64,000 nucleotides of DNA from Lentzea albidocapillata. Lineage in GTDB: Bacteria; Actinomycetota; Actinomycetes; Mycobacteriales; Pseudonocardiaceae. The DNA is taken from the NCBI RefSeq assembly GCF_000719115.1, contig NZ_JOEA01000007.1, forward strand, positions 1-64,000, read 5' to 3'. Each line of letters opens with the position of its first letter. The first letter of the stretch is position 1. The notes under the pieces are model-generated. The model worked only from the letters and a program-made list of their open reading frames with translations, did not search any database and had not been told where the DNA came from. This document shows positions 24,199-33,239 of the stretch, one piece after another. The position numbers and the translations under genes are program-made.

Positions 24199-26415
24199 TC
24201 AACTTCGCGGCGGTTCGCAGTCCGGCCGGCCGATCAGGCCGCCGATCAGTCGCGGAAACAGGCGCGGCGGCCGCTCGCACGGCTCTTCGGTCCTTGGCGG
24301 TGGCGTGGTCGTCGGCGGTGTCGACGGGGGCAGGGACGGTGGCGGCGTCGTCGACGGCGGGGCCTCCGGCGTCGAGGGCTCCGTTGGCTGGGGCGGCGTG
24401 GTCGTCGGCGTCGGTTCGGTGGGCACGGTCGGTTTCGTGGGCTCGGTCGGCCGCGTCGGCTTCGTGGGCTCCGTGGTCGTGGTCGTCGGCGGCACCGTCG
24501 TGCTGGACGTCGGCGGGTTCGGCGGTTCCTCGCCCGGCGGGTGCTCCGGCCAGCCCTTCATCGGCACGGTCACGGACTTCGTCGCGTTGCCCAGCGCGGC
24601 CGTCACGGTGATGTCCCCGCCGTGGCGTCCGAACGCCCAGAAGGACATCCGGAACCTGTCGTCCTTGTCCAGGTCGGCGACGCAGCGGATCGACCTCTTG
24701 TCCACCTGCGCGCACTGCCGGTACGGCGCGAAGATCACCAGGTCCTTCGTCGACGAGATGTCCAGCTTCAGCGTGCCCGCGCGCGGGCCCTTGTTGCGCA
24801 CCACGACGTCCGCTCGCGGGTGGTGCCACCACACCTGGCTCCACGTCTTCACGAAGAGGTCGATGTCGTCGTTCACCGGCGGCACGTTGACCTCGACCCT
24901 GATGTCGACCGTGACCGCCGTGCCCGCGCTGATGACACCGGTGATCGTGCCGGGCACGGCGGCGTCGGTGGCCCGCAGCAGGAAGTGGAACGTCGCCTGC
25001 CCGCCCGGTGCGATGCCCTGCGGCGTCACGCACGTGATCGTGCCGGTACCGGCGGGGCAGTTCACGGTCTGGTCGGCGGAGCCGTCCGGCTGCAGCAGGC
25101 GCGCGGCGCCGAAGCCCGACGGCCCGCCCGTCGACACGACGCCCGGCGGCAGGTTCAGCACCATGCTCGCGGGCGACGACGCGGTGCCGCCGGTGTTCCG
25201 GACGGTGATCGGGAAGTCCTTGGGCTCCTCGCCCGGCGTCAGCGAGTACCCGATCGGCGTGGTCGGCGTGAGCAACGGCGGTGCGGGCGCGGGAGGTTCC
25301 GGAGCGGGTGGCGGTGCCGGCGGCGCGGGCGGGGTCACCGGGGGCGGCGGCACCGTCGTCGGCGGCGGTTCCGTGGCAGGGGCGGGAGCGGGCGGAACCG
25401 GGGGCACCGGTGGCCTCGGCGACTGGACCTGCGTCTGCGCCGGCGGGGGCTGGACGGCCTGCACCACCGGCGCCTGCTGCTCGCCGCCGGCCGCCAGCGC
25501 GATCATCACGGCTGCGGCCACGGCGGCCGCGGAACCTCCGACCGTGACGAGCTGGCGGGGGATCGCGGCACCGACGGCGCCCGCACCACCCGCGGCCGCT
25601 CCGGCACCGACGACGGCCGTCGTCGTGCCGGCGGCCACCAGGTACGTCGTGGCACCGATGCCCAGCACGAGCGGGGCGACGAAGATCCGCAGCGCGCCGT
25701 TGACGTCCGCGAGTTCGGCGGCCAGCGCCCGGCACCGGCCGCACTCATCGAGGTGCGCCTCGACCTGGGTCGCCTCGCGCTTGGACAGGCCCGCGCGGGT
25801 CCAGGCGCCGAGCCGGTCGACGGTCGCCCTGCAGCGTTCCCCCTCCGTGTCGGCCAGGTGCATCTGCAGGTACTGCTGCTTGAGGCCCTCACGGGCGCGA
25901 TAGGCGAGCGCGGACACGCCGTTGGCCGTCAGCCCGAGCAACGGGGCGACCTCGGCGGGCGACTGGCCCTCGATCTCGGTGTGCCAGAGCACCATCTGCC
26001 AGCGCTCGGGCAGGGCGGCGAACGCGCGGGCGGCGAGCGAGCGCTCCAGCCCGGCCACCGCGGTGTCGCTGAACTGCACGGCCGGCGCGACGTCGGTCAT
26101 GTCCTCGGTGAGGTCGATCTTCTTGTCGCGGCGCGTCTTGTCGTACGCGGTATGGCGCAACGCCGTGAGCAGGTACGCGCGGAACGCCGAGTCGGGGCCG
26201 CGACCGCCGCGGAGCGTGTCGAGGACCTTCGCGAACGCCTCGGAGACGAGGTCGTCGGCTTCCGCCGGGGAGCGCGCCAGCTGGCGCGCGAGGTTGTAGG
26301 CCGCCGAGACGTGGCGTTCGTACAACTTGCCGTAGGCGTCGATGGTCCCGCCGCGAACGGACTCGATGAGTTCCGCGTCGCTCGGCCCCTGGACGTCTGC
26401 AGAAACGATCGCCAC
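24199..26415 (-). CDS. ECF sigma factor fused to zinc-finger, membrane and extracytoplasmic regions
   Basis: 738 aa. Residues 1-185 are a complete ECF sigma factor: region 2 (LYERHVSAAYNLARQLARSP, then AEADDLVSEAFAKVLDTL) and region 4 (ALPERWQMVLWHTEIEGQSP, ending SALAYRAREGLKQQYL). Residues 215-235 hold an H-x3-C-x2-C zinc-finger motif (HLDECGRC; H221, C225, C228) like ZAS anti-sigma domains. Hydrophobic segments at ~243-262 and ~288-310 follow, then a Pro-rich linker, a beta-rich domain (~395-610; FPITVRNTGGTASSPASMVL) and a Pro/Thr tail. It resembles sigma factors with C-terminal regulatory extensions: sigma, inhibitor and sensor in one chain. Confidence 0.85.
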   Translation of the reverse strand: MAIVSADVQGPSDAELIESVRGGTIDAYGKLYERHVSAAYNLARQLARSPAEADDLVSEAFAKVLDTLRGGRGPDSAFRAYLLTALRHTAYDKTRRDKKIDLTEDMTDVAPAVQFSDTAVAGLERSLAARAFAALPERWQMVLWHTEIEGQSPAEVAPLLGLTANGVSALAYRAREGLKQQYLQMHLADTEGERCRATVDRLGAWTRAGLSKREATQVEAHLDECGRCRALAAELADVNGALRIFVAPLVLGIGATTYLVAAGTTTAVVGAGAAAGGAGAVGAAIPRQLVTVGGSAAAVAAAVMIALAAGGEQQAPVVQAVQPPPAQTQVQSPRPPVPPVPPAPAPATEPPPTTVPPPPVTPPAPPAPPPAPEPPAPAPPLLTPTTPIGYSLTPGEEPKDFPITVRNTGGTASSPASMVLNLPPGVVSTGGPSGFGAARLLQPDGSADQTVNCPAGTGTITCVTPQGIAPGGQATFHFLLRATDAAVPGTITGVISAGTAVTVDIRVEVNVPPVNDDIDLFVKTWSQVWWHHPRADVVVRNKGPRAGTLKLDISSTKDLVIFAPYRQCAQVDKRSIRCVADLDKDDRFRMSFWAFGRHGGDITVTAALGNATKSVTVPMKGWPEHPPGEEPPNPPTSSTTVPPTTTTTEPTKPTRPTEPTKPTVPTEPTPTTTPPQPTEPSTPEAPPSTTPPPSLPPSTPPTTTPPPRTEEPCERPPRLFPRLIGGLIGRPDCEPPRS

Positions 26416-26557
26416 AGTCTTTGTTTCCCTCCCACGCGGCGCCCAGTGTGACTTACGACGCCTGGCGCAGTCATCTCAATCCCCCGCGCGGGTTGCGTCA
26501 CGAATCAGCGACGGCTGCGTCTCCCACCTGGAATCGGGCGAACTGAAGGGAGACCGG

Positions 26558-27325
26558 GTGGGTGTCGCACAAGCGGAGCGCCTGCTGAAGTCGAGGTGGC
26601 GCACCGCCACCATGGCCGCCGGCTGGGCGTTCCCCGCAGACTGGCCGCTCGCCGAGGTCGACGACGTGTGCGCGGCGATGCTGGACGGCGCCGACCCCGG
26701 CGACGCGCTGGTCCGGCTGGGCCGCGCACGCGCCGAGGCCGGAGCGGGCCTGAGCGAGACGCTGCTGGACCTGGCCGCGCTGCACGCCGTGCTGACAGAG
26801 GTGTCGCACGTCGTGTCGCCGGACGTCGACGCGCTCCCTTCGCAGATGGTGCGCATGACAGCACTGGGATGGGCGGACGTGGTGACGAAGCAGGCCGGCG
26901 ACTGCGCGGCCGAAGATCCTCTGACCGGGCTGGCGACTGCCGCCTACCTGAGGACACGGCTGGGCGAGGTGTACCGGGAGACGCCGGTCGCTTCCCTCGA
27001 CTACGCCCTCGTCCTGCTGCGGCTCGACGTGCACCGTGCGTCGGGCTGGTCCCGTGTCGTCGCGATGACGCTCGCGTCGGACGCGTTGCGCATCGTTTTC
27101 GACGGTGGCGAGACGCTGGCGTCCCTCGGTCCGTGCGTGGCCGCGGTGCTGGTCCGTCGCGACGGACTTCTTGCCCGAAGAGTCTCGAACCTCAGGGTCC
27201 TGGCGGCCGACCGGCTCGCCGACGACCCCCACGTCCGGCCGGTCGGGCCCGCGAAGGTCTGGGTCGAACAGTTGCCGGACACGCACGCCGAGGCCCGTGC
27301 GCTGCTCACCTCCCTCGGGCGCTGA
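26558..27325 (+). CDS. Degenerate GGDEF-like regulatory protein
   Basis: 255 aa from GTG 26558, with AGGGAG seven bases upstream. The N-terminal half is helical (LLKSRWRTATMAAGWAFPAD and a helix LSETLLDLAALHAVLTEVSH). From residue ~125 it follows the diguanylate cyclase layout, beginning with DPLTGLATAAYLRTRLGEVY and a strand ALVLLRLDVHR, but the region where GG(D/E)EF should lie reads FDGGETLASLGPCVAAVLVR and lacks the catalytic signature. It is therefore probably not a cyclase and may bind a nucleotide or act as a scaffold. It diverges from the sigma-fusion gene. Confidence 0.6.
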   Translation: MGVAQAERLLKSRWRTATMAAGWAFPADWPLAEVDDVCAAMLDGADPGDALVRLGRARAEAGAGLSETLLDLAALHAVLTEVSHVVSPDVDALPSQMVRMTALGWADVVTKQAGDCAAEDPLTGLATAAYLRTRLGEVYRETPVASLDYALVLLRLDVHRASGWSRVVAMTLASDALRIVFDGGETLASLGPCVAAVLVRRDGLLARRVSNLRVLAADRLADDPHVRPVGPAKVWVEQLPDTHAEARALLTSLGR

Positions 27326-27395
27326 CCCCCCTGTCCCGCGCCCGGCGGCCCTTCCCCATGTCCCCACCGGGGTAGCTTCCCAACTCTCCCAGAAG

Positions 27396-27423
27396 TGTTC
27401 TATTGTGCTAGCTCACTAGAACA
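27396..27423. promoter_or_regulatory. Operator/promoter of the GntR-ABC operon
   Basis: An inverted repeat tgttcta (27396-27402) and tagaaca (27417-27423) separated by 14 bases lies 15 bases before the GntR start codon. The stretch is unusually AT-rich. YtrA-type regulators typically repress their own operon through such sites, so this is a likely autoregulatory operator overlapping the promoter. Confidence 0.55.
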
Positions 27424-27438
27424 ATCTGGGGAGCGTGC

Positions 27439-27819
27439 GTGGTCGAGTTCCACGTTGACCGCGGCAGCGGGTTTCCCGCGTACCTGCAGCTGGGGCAGCA
27501 GGTCAGGGAGGCTCTGAGGCTCGGCTGGTTGCAGCCGGGTGATCGGCTGCCGACGGTCCGCGACGTCGTCGCCACGAGCGGCGTGAACGCGAACACCGTG
27601 CTCAAGGCCTACCGCGAGCTGGAGCTCGCCGGCCTCGTCGAAGCCCGTCAGGGCTCCGGCACCTTCGTCAAGGCCACCTTGGGGTCCGCCGCCCCCGAGG
27701 ACCTGGACCCGTTGCGCGCCAAGCTCGCCACGTGGGTCGCGGAGGCACGCTCCGCCGGGTTGGAGGACGAGGACATCTACGCGCTGATGCGCGAAGTGCT
27801 GAGTGGGGGAGCGCAATGA
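27439..27819 (+). CDS. GntR-family regulator, YtrA subfamily
   Basis: 126 aa. A winged helix-turn-helix fills residues 10-75 (PAYLQLGQQVREALRLGWLQ, GDRLPTVRDVVATSGVNANT, VLKAYRELELAGLVEARQGS, then GTFV), followed by a short helical dimerisation tail characteristic of YtrA proteins, without a ligand-binding FadR/HutC domain. YtrA regulators control ABC transporters encoded in the same operon, as here: the stop overlaps the ATPase start (ATGA). Start is GTG 27439. Confidence 0.93.
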   Translation: MVEFHVDRGSGFPAYLQLGQQVREALRLGWLQPGDRLPTVRDVVATSGVNANTVLKAYRELELAGLVEARQGSGTFVKATLGSAAPEDLDPLRAKLATWVAEARSAGLEDEDIYALMREVLSGGAQ

Positions 27820-28610
27820 GCGTGGTCGCGGCCGAAGTGTCGAAGTGGGCGTTGCGGAACGTCTCCTTCGAGCTGCCGCCGGGAAGCGTCACGGCGATGG
27901 TCGGGGCCAACGGCTCCGGCAAGTCGACGCTGCTCAACGTGCTGGCCGGGCACCTGCCACCGGACTCGGGTCACTCGTCGATCGCGGGCCGGGTGGCGTA
28001 CGTGCCGCAGCACAAGCCGATGTACAGGTCGTTCAAGGTCGCGGACGTGCTGCAGTTCGGCCGCCGCATGAACGACATCTGGGACGACGACCGCGCCGAC
28101 GAGTGGCTCACCCGGTTCAAGGTGCCGCGCAGGCTCCAGATCGGTGACCTGTCCGGCGGCCAGCGCACGCACGTGACGCTCGCGCTGGCGTTGGGCTCTC
28201 GCCCGGACGTCATGCTGCTGGACGAGCCACTGTCCGAATTGGACCCTCTCGCGCGCCACAAGGTCATGCGGGAGTTGCTGACCGAGGTCAACGACAACGG
28301 CATGACGCTGGTCTTCTCCACGCACGTCGTCGCCGAGATCGGTGGCGTGGCCGACCGGTTGCTGCTGCTGTCCGGCGGACGGCTGCTGGTGAACGGCGAC
28401 ACGGACGAGTTGCTGGAAGAGCACGTTCTCTACACCGGCCCGCACGCCTCGAAATCACCCGTGGAGGGGCCCGTGGTGCTCGCGAAGCACGGCCAATCGC
28501 AATCGTCGTACTTAGTGCGTTCTGGCGGCACGCGGATCGACGAGCCATGGACCGCGCGGTACGTGACGCTGGAGGAGCTGGTCGTGGCGCACCTGGAGCG
28601 TGCGGCGTGA
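27816..28610 (+). CDS. ABC transporter ATP-binding protein
   Basis: 264 aa. Walker A GANGSGKST at ~33-41, signature LSGGQRTHVTLALALGSRPD, Walker B VMLLDEPLSELD, and the H-loop FSTHVV. The C-terminal part after the ATPase core (residues ~200-264) is a small accessory region. A TTA leucine codon occurs at 28512-28514 (SYLVRS). In streptomycetes TTA depends on the developmentally regulated bldA tRNA, so expression may be tied to differentiation. Couples to the permease gene by a GTGA overlap. Confidence 0.93.
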   Translation: MSVVAAEVSKWALRNVSFELPPGSVTAMVGANGSGKSTLLNVLAGHLPPDSGHSSIAGRVAYVPQHKPMYRSFKVADVLQFGRRMNDIWDDDRADEWLTRFKVPRRLQIGDLSGGQRTHVTLALALGSRPDVMLLDEPLSELDPLARHKVMRELLTEVNDNGMTLVFSTHVVAEIGGVADRLLLLSGGRLLVNGDTDELLEEHVLYTGPHASKSPVEGPVVLAKHGQSQSSYLVRSGGTRIDEPWTARYVTLEELVVAHLERAA

Positions 28611-29629
28611 AACTGGACTCGATCATCTGGCTGACCTGGCGTCAGCACCGCTGGCCCATCATCGGCGTCATGGCCGTCGCCCTGCTCGCCGTGTACGGCC
28701 TCGTCTCGACGGAGTACGAGGGCGGGGCGGTCACGATGCCGATCGTCGGCTTCTACGCCCTCATGGTGCAGCTCGGGTTCGGCGGCGTGATCGGCATGTT
28801 CTGGGGCGCGCCGCTCATCGCCCGTGAGCTGGAGGAACGCACCTACTTCGTGGCCTGGGGCCAGGACGTCACGCCCGTGCAGTGGTTGCGCGGCAAGCTG
28901 CTCGTGTTCGGCGTCCTGGCCGTCCTGCTTGGCGCGCTCGTCGGAACCGGCGACGGTTACGTCGGCACGAGGAGGTCGTGGTCCTCGTTCGAGGCCAACC
29001 CGCTCGTGCAGGCCGGTTACGCCGTCCTCGGGCTGGCGGTCGGCGTGCTCGTCGGCCTGCTGACCAGGCACGTCATGACGGCGGTCGCGGGCACCCTGGT
29101 GTTCTTCATGCTCGCGCGCGTCCTCGTGTCCGTGGTGGCGCGCGACTACTACCTGCCGCCGGAACGCGTGATCGTGCGCTGGGAGAACACCCCCGTCGTG
29201 CCGGACCGCGGACTTGAGCTCGGCAACGGCTTCGTCGGCCCCGACTTCGAACCGGTGAGCGTGCTGGACAAGTGCATGCAGGCGATCAACACGAACACCT
29301 GCATGCGCAACGAGAAGGCCGCCATCGGCACGTACGTCGAATACCAGCCGGTCGAGCGGCTCGCGACGTTCCAGATCATCGAGTTCGTCATCTGTGCGTT
29401 ACTGGCCTTGGGGCTGTTCTTGCTCGTGTTCCGGTTGATGCGGCACGGCGGCGGGTGGAAGCCCTCCCGCTCGCACCGTCGCATCGGGAAGCCATCGCAG
29501 GTCGCCGCTTCCGCGCCGGCCGCGGTCCTGGTCGGAGCGGCAATCGAGGCCGAGGAGCCGAAGTCCGCTTCGGGCGAGGAGAGCGCGGAGAGCACGTCGG
29601 ATTCCACCGCCACCAAGGCCGAGGGCTAG
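28607..29629 (+). CDS. ABC transporter permease
   Basis: 340 aa from GTG 28607. Around six membrane segments: ~15-33, ~44-67, ~98-118, ~137-158, ~165-183 and ~255-275. Residues ~185-250 form one large extracytoplasmic loop with two cysteines (LDKCMQAINTNTCMRN). The last ~60 residues are a polar cytoplasmic tail (HRRIGKPSQVAASAPAA and Glu/Ser-rich end). Organisation resembles permeases of YtrA-regulated exporters, often responding to antibiotics or envelope stress. A second TTA codon lies at 29399-29401 (CALLALG). Substrate unknown. Confidence 0.88.
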   Translation: MKLDSIIWLTWRQHRWPIIGVMAVALLAVYGLVSTEYEGGAVTMPIVGFYALMVQLGFGGVIGMFWGAPLIARELEERTYFVAWGQDVTPVQWLRGKLLVFGVLAVLLGALVGTGDGYVGTRRSWSSFEANPLVQAGYAVLGLAVGVLVGLLTRHVMTAVAGTLVFFMLARVLVSVVARDYYLPPERVIVRWENTPVVPDRGLELGNGFVGPDFEPVSVLDKCMQAINTNTCMRNEKAAIGTYVEYQPVERLATFQIIEFVICALLALGLFLLVFRLMRHGGGWKPSRSHRRIGKPSQVAASAPAAVLVGAAIEAEEPKSASGEESAESTSDSTATKAEG

Positions 29630-29676
29630 CGCGGGCGCGAGCTGGGCGTGGTGGTGAGTGTCGCTGTAGCCGCAGG

Positions 29677-29682
29677 TAGAAT
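29677..29682 (+). promoter_or_regulatory. Putative -10 box of purK, leaderless transcript
   Basis: tagaat stands nine bases before the GTG start of purK, which would put the transcription start at or within a couple of bases of the start codon, and no Shine-Dalgarno is visible between. Leaderless mRNAs are common in actinobacteria. The -35 element is weak. Confidence 0.4.
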
Positions 29683-29691
29683 GCCTGAACC

Positions 29692-30879
29692 GTGGACTCT
29701 CGTACCCGTCTCCCCGTCGTCGGAATGATCGGCGGCGGGCAGCTCGCCCGCATGACGCACCAGGCCGCGATCCCGCTCGGTCAGTCGCTGCGCGTGCTCG
29801 CAGTCTCCGAGAACGACCCTGCCGCGCTCGTCGCGCGGGAGGTGGTGCTCGGCACGCACACCGACCTCGAAGCGCTGCGCTCGTTCGCCAAGGGCTGCGA
29901 GGTGGTCACCTTCGACCACGAGCACGTGCCTCAGGACCACCTGCGCGCGCTGGTCGCCGAGGGCGTGAAGGTGCACCCCGGCCCGGACGCGCTGCAGTTC
30001 GCGCAGGACAAGCTGAAGATGCGCGTGCGGCTGGCCGAGCTGGGCCTGCCGGTGCCGCCGTTCACCGAGGTGCACGAGGTTCGTGACGTGCTCCGCTTCG
30101 GCGCGGAGCACGGCTGGCCGTGCGTGCTGAAGGCGATCCGCGGCGGTTACGACGGGCGTGGCGTGTGGATGCTGAACACGCCGCAGAGCGCCGAGCGGGT
30201 CGTTCCCGAGCTGCTGGAGTCCGGCACGCCGTTGATGGTCGAGCAGTGCGTGCCGATGCGCCGCGAGCTGGCGGCCGTCGTGGCGCGCTCGCCGTTCGGG
30301 CAGGGCGCGGCGTGGCCGGTCGTCGAGACCGTGCAGTCCGACGGCATCTGCGTCGAGGTGCTGGCACCCGCGCCCGCGCTGGACGGAGCCGCGGCCCAGG
30401 AACTGGCGCTGAAGGTCGCCGACGCGCTGGGCGTCGTGGGCGTGCTGGCCGTCGAGCTGTTCGAGACCGCGAACGGCGTGGTCGTGAACGAGCTCGCGAT
30501 GCGCCCGCACAACTCCGGCCACTGGTCGATCGAGGGCGCACGCACGTCGCAGTTCGAGCAGCACCTGCGCGCCGTCCTCGACTATCCGCTCGGCCGCACC
30601 GACCTGATGGCGCCGGCCGTCGTGATGGCGAACGTCCTCGGCGCGACCGAGACGCCCGCGATGGGCCCCGACGAGCGCGTGCACCACCTGTTCGCCCGGT
30701 ACCCGGACGCGCACGTGCACCTGTACGGCAAGGAGGAACGGCCGGGTCGCAAGATCGGGCACGTGACGTTCCTCGGCAACGACATGCCCGAGGTCCGCCG
30801 GCGCGCGCGGCTTGCCGCCGACTGGCTGTCCACGGGTGTTTGGTCAGACGGATACGACATTCACGGGAGCGCGGAGTGA
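29692..30879 (+). CDS. purK: 5-(carboxyamino)imidazole ribonucleotide synthase
   Basis: 395 aa. PurK uses ATP and bicarbonate to convert AIR to N5-CAIR in purine synthesis. Seen: [20 protein letters not shown] at residues ~9-28, the ATP-grasp segments [22 protein letters not shown] and [17 protein letters not shown], and the catalytic [18 protein letters not shown] and [17 protein letters not shown]. The stop overlaps purE by four bases (GTGA), ensuring coupled translation of consecutive enzymes. Confidence 0.96.
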   Translation: MDSRTRLPVVGMIGGGQLARMTHQAAIPLGQSLRVLAVSENDPAALVAREVVLGTHTDLEALRSFAKGCEVVTFDHEHVPQDHLRALVAEGVKVHPGPDALQFAQDKLKMRVRLAELGLPVPPFTEVHEVRDVLRFGAEHGWPCVLKAIRGGYDGRGVWMLNTPQSAERVVPELLESGTPLMVEQCVPMRRELAAVVARSPFGQGAAWPVVETVQSDGICVEVLAPAPALDGAAAQELALKVADALGVVGVLAVELFETANGVVVNELAMRPHNSGHWSIEGARTSQFEQHLRAVLDYPLGRTDLMAPAVVMANVLGATETPAMGPDERVHHLFARYPDAHVHLYGKEERPGRKIGHVTFLGNDMPEVRRRARLAADWLSTGVWSDGYDIHGSAE

Positions 30880-31364
30880 CTCAGGTTGGCGTGATCATGG
30901 GCAGCGACTCGGACTGGCCGGTGATGAAGGCGGCCACCGAGGCGCTCGCCGAGTTCGACGTACCGTTCGAGGTGAGTGTCGTCTCCGCGCACCGCACCCC
31001 GCAGCGCATGCTCGACTACGCGACGTCGGCTGCGTCCCGCGGCCTGCGAGTGATCATCGCGGGTGCGGGCGGTGCCGCCCACCTGCCCGGCATGGTCGCC
31101 TCCGCCACCGTGCTCCCGGTGATCGGCGTTCCGGTGCCGTTGAAGTACCTCGACGGCATGGACTCGCTGCTGTCGATCGTGCAGATGCCCGCGGGCGTCC
31201 CGGTCGCCACGGTCTCAGTCGGTGGCGCACGCAACGCCGGCCTGCTGGCCGTCCGCGTGCTGGCCTCCTCGGATGCCGGGTTGCAGGAGCGCATGGCCCG
31301 CTTCCAGGCAGAACTCGAGCAGCTCGTACTAGACAAGGACGCGGCGCTGCAGAAGTCCCTCTGA
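30876..31364 (+). CDS. purE: N5-carboxyaminoimidazole ribonucleotide mutase
   Basis: 162 aa, class I PurE, which rearranges N5-CAIR to CAIR. Seen: [20 protein letters not shown] at 4-23, [13 protein letters not shown] with the catalytic histidine, [15 protein letters not shown], and [45 protein letters not shown] start overlaps the purK stop. Confidence 0.96.
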   Translation: MTQVGVIMGSDSDWPVMKAATEALAEFDVPFEVSVVSAHRTPQRMLDYATSAASRGLRVIIAGAGGAAHLPGMVASATVLPVIGVPVPLKYLDGMDSLLSIVQMPAGVPVATVSVGGARNAGLLAVRVLASSDAGLQERMARFQAELEQLVLDKDAALQKSL

Positions 31365-31442
31365 GTGCTCAACAGCACAGCGGCGCCCGACGTGAACGAG
31401 CGCTAACATCGTGCCGAGTACTCGCTACTGGGAGGTAATAAG

Positions 31443-32606
31443 GTGAACCCGAGCTTCGGCACCTATCAGCTCGCCGAGGAGCACGAGGCGCTGCGAGAGG
31501 CCGTCCGCTCGCTTGCCGAGAAGGAGATCAAGCCGTACGCGGCCGAGGTCGACGAGAACGAGCGCTTCCCGGTAGAGGCACACAACGCCCTGGTCAAGGC
31601 AGGCTTCGCGGCCGTCCACGTGCCCGAGGACTACGACGGCCAGGGCGCCGACTCCGTCGCCACGTGCATCGTCATCGAGGAAGTGGCCCGCGTCTGCGCG
31701 TCGTCCTCGCTGATCCCGGCGGTGAACAAGCTCGGCACCATGCCGATCCTGCTCTCGGCCTCCGACGAGCTCAAGCAGCTCGTCATGCCGTCCATCGCCT
31801 CGGGCGAGGCCATGGCGTCGTACGCGCTGTCCGAACGCGAGGCGGGCTCCGACACCGCGTCGATGCGCACCAGGGCCCTGCTCGACGGTGACCACTGGGT
31901 GCTCAACGGCACCAAGTGTTGGATCACCAACGCGGGCGAGTCCACCTGGTACACCGTCATGGCCGTGACGGACCCGCAGGCACCGAAGAAGTCGCAGGGC
32001 ATCTCGGCGTTCGTCGTGCACAAGGACGACGAGGGCTTCTCGGTGGGCCCGAAGGAACGCAAGCTCGGCATCAAGGGCTCGCCGACCCGCGAGATCTACT
32101 TCGAGAACTGCACGATCCCCGCCAACCGCATCATCGGCGAGCCGGGCACCGGCCTGAAGACCGCTCTGCGGACCCTGGACCACACCCGCCCGACCATCGG
32201 CGCCCAGGCAGTCGGCATCGCGCAGGGCGCACTGGAAGCCGCGGTCGCGTACGTCAAGGACCGCAAGCAGTTTGGAAAGTCCATTTCGGACTTCCAGGGC
32301 GTCCAGTTCATGCTCGCCGACATGGCGATGAAGATCGAGGCAGCCCGCCACATGGTCTACGTGGCGGCCGCCAAGGCGGAGCGCGGCGAGCCGAACATCG
32401 GCTTCATCACCGCCGCCGCCAAGTGCTTCGCCTCCGACGTGGCCATGGAGGTCACGACGGACGCGGTGCAGCTCTTCGGCGGTGCTGGCTACACGCGCGA
32501 CTTCCCGGTCGAGCGGATGATGCGGGACGCGAAGATCACGCAGATCTACGAGGGCACGAACCAGGTGCAGCGCGTGGTCATGTCGCGCGCCGTGCTCAAC
32601 GGCTGA
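31443..32606 (+). CDS. Acyl-CoA dehydrogenase
   Basis: 387 aa, standard length. It oxidises acyl-CoA to the trans-2-enoyl-CoA with FAD. Seen: helical N-terminus, the FAD/substrate loop YALSEREAGSDTASMRTRAL, KCWITNAGESTWYTVMAVTD, the DHTRPTIGAQAVGIAQGALE region, RKQFGKSISDFQGVQFMLAD, and the catalytic glutamate in MRDAKITQIYEGTNQVQR. GGGAGG precedes the GTG start. Linkage to purK/purE is common in actinobacteria and may be only positional. It terminates at a 15-bp hairpin. Confidence 0.95.
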   Translation: MNPSFGTYQLAEEHEALREAVRSLAEKEIKPYAAEVDENERFPVEAHNALVKAGFAAVHVPEDYDGQGADSVATCIVIEEVARVCASSSLIPAVNKLGTMPILLSASDELKQLVMPSIASGEAMASYALSEREAGSDTASMRTRALLDGDHWVLNGTKCWITNAGESTWYTVMAVTDPQAPKKSQGISAFVVHKDDEGFSVGPKERKLGIKGSPTREIYFENCTIPANRIIGEPGTGLKTALRTLDHTRPTIGAQAVGIAQGALEAAVAYVKDRKQFGKSISDFQGVQFMLADMAMKIEAARHMVYVAAAKAERGEPNIGFITAAAKCFASDVAMEVTTDAVQLFGGAGYTRDFPVERMMRDAKITQIYEGTNQVQRVVMSRAVLNG

Positions 32607-33225
32607 GGCTTCGAGTCATCGTCCCGCTCACCTCTTCGAGCGGGACGATGACGCAGCCGCGCAGCTCGCGGATCAGCGCGGAGGCAAGAACCCGGCGCAC
32701 CGCGGGATCGTCGTAGGCGAAGTTCCCTGCCTTGGCGGCTGTAGGCGCCAGCACGCTCTGCCGGTAGAACACGCCCCGGACACCGACGACTGGGCAGTCC
32801 CTCACGCGGACCGTGACAGCTCCCCGTTGCAACGCAGGGCACATGCGCCTCGCGATCGGCACGCACGGCACGCACACCGGCGGCTCCGCCGAAGCCATCC
32901 CGTCCGGCCACTGTGGCCAGTCGTCGCGGCAATCTCGTTGCAGCCACAGGACACCGTCGTCATTCCGGTCCGCCGGCTCGCCGCAAACCTGACACAGCAA
33001 CAGTTCCATTGCCCGCCGCTGCCGCGACGGATGAACCCTGGCGAACTCGGGTCGTCCGACTCGGTGGCGCAGTGCGGTCTGGCGCCACAACACACCATGC
33101 CGATCGCGGTCGCTCAGCAGTTCGTTGGCGTACCCGATGCTGTGGTCAGACCGCTCCACGAGCGCGCACGGCAGATCCTGCTCCGCGCTCCACGCGGTGA
33201 TGTACGGCGCGATGATGCCCGACAT
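32596..33225 (-). CDS. Hypothetical protein with CxxC zinc-binding motif
   Basis: 209 aa from ATG 33225; a TTG four codons upstream is possible. Features seen: an N-terminal AEQDLPCALVERSDHSIGYA, a QVCGEPADR motif around residue 80 followed by PPVCVPCVPIARRMCPAL, together giving several Cys pairs (CQVC, CVPC, C) that could hold a structural zinc, and a C-terminal segment that reads through the terminator palindrome (VIVPLEEVSGTMTRS). I do not recognise the family. A matched pair of TATATA palindromes lies directly upstream, and a GntR/UTRA regulator is the next gene, so the two are probably one regulatory unit. Confidence 0.6.
   Translation of the reverse strand: MSGIIAPYITAWSAEQDLPCALVERSDHSIGYANELLSDRDRHGVLWRQTALRHRVGRPEFARVHPSRQRRAMELLLCQVCGEPADRNDDGVLWLQRDCRDDWPQWPDGMASAEPPVCVPCVPIARRMCPALQRGAVTVRVRDCPVVGVRGVFYRQSVLAPTAAKAGNFAYDDPAVRRVLASALIRELRGCVIVPLEEVSGTMTRSLSR
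32615..32652. terminator. 15-bp hairpin terminator
   Basis: Perfect 15-base arms (32615-32629 and 32638-32652) with an eight-base loop, nine bases after the acyl-CoA dehydrogenase stop. It lies inside the 3' end of the convergent CxxC gene, whose last codons are formed by the hairpin sequence. Confidence 0.75.
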
Positions 33226-33239
33226 GGAGGCGCCCAATC

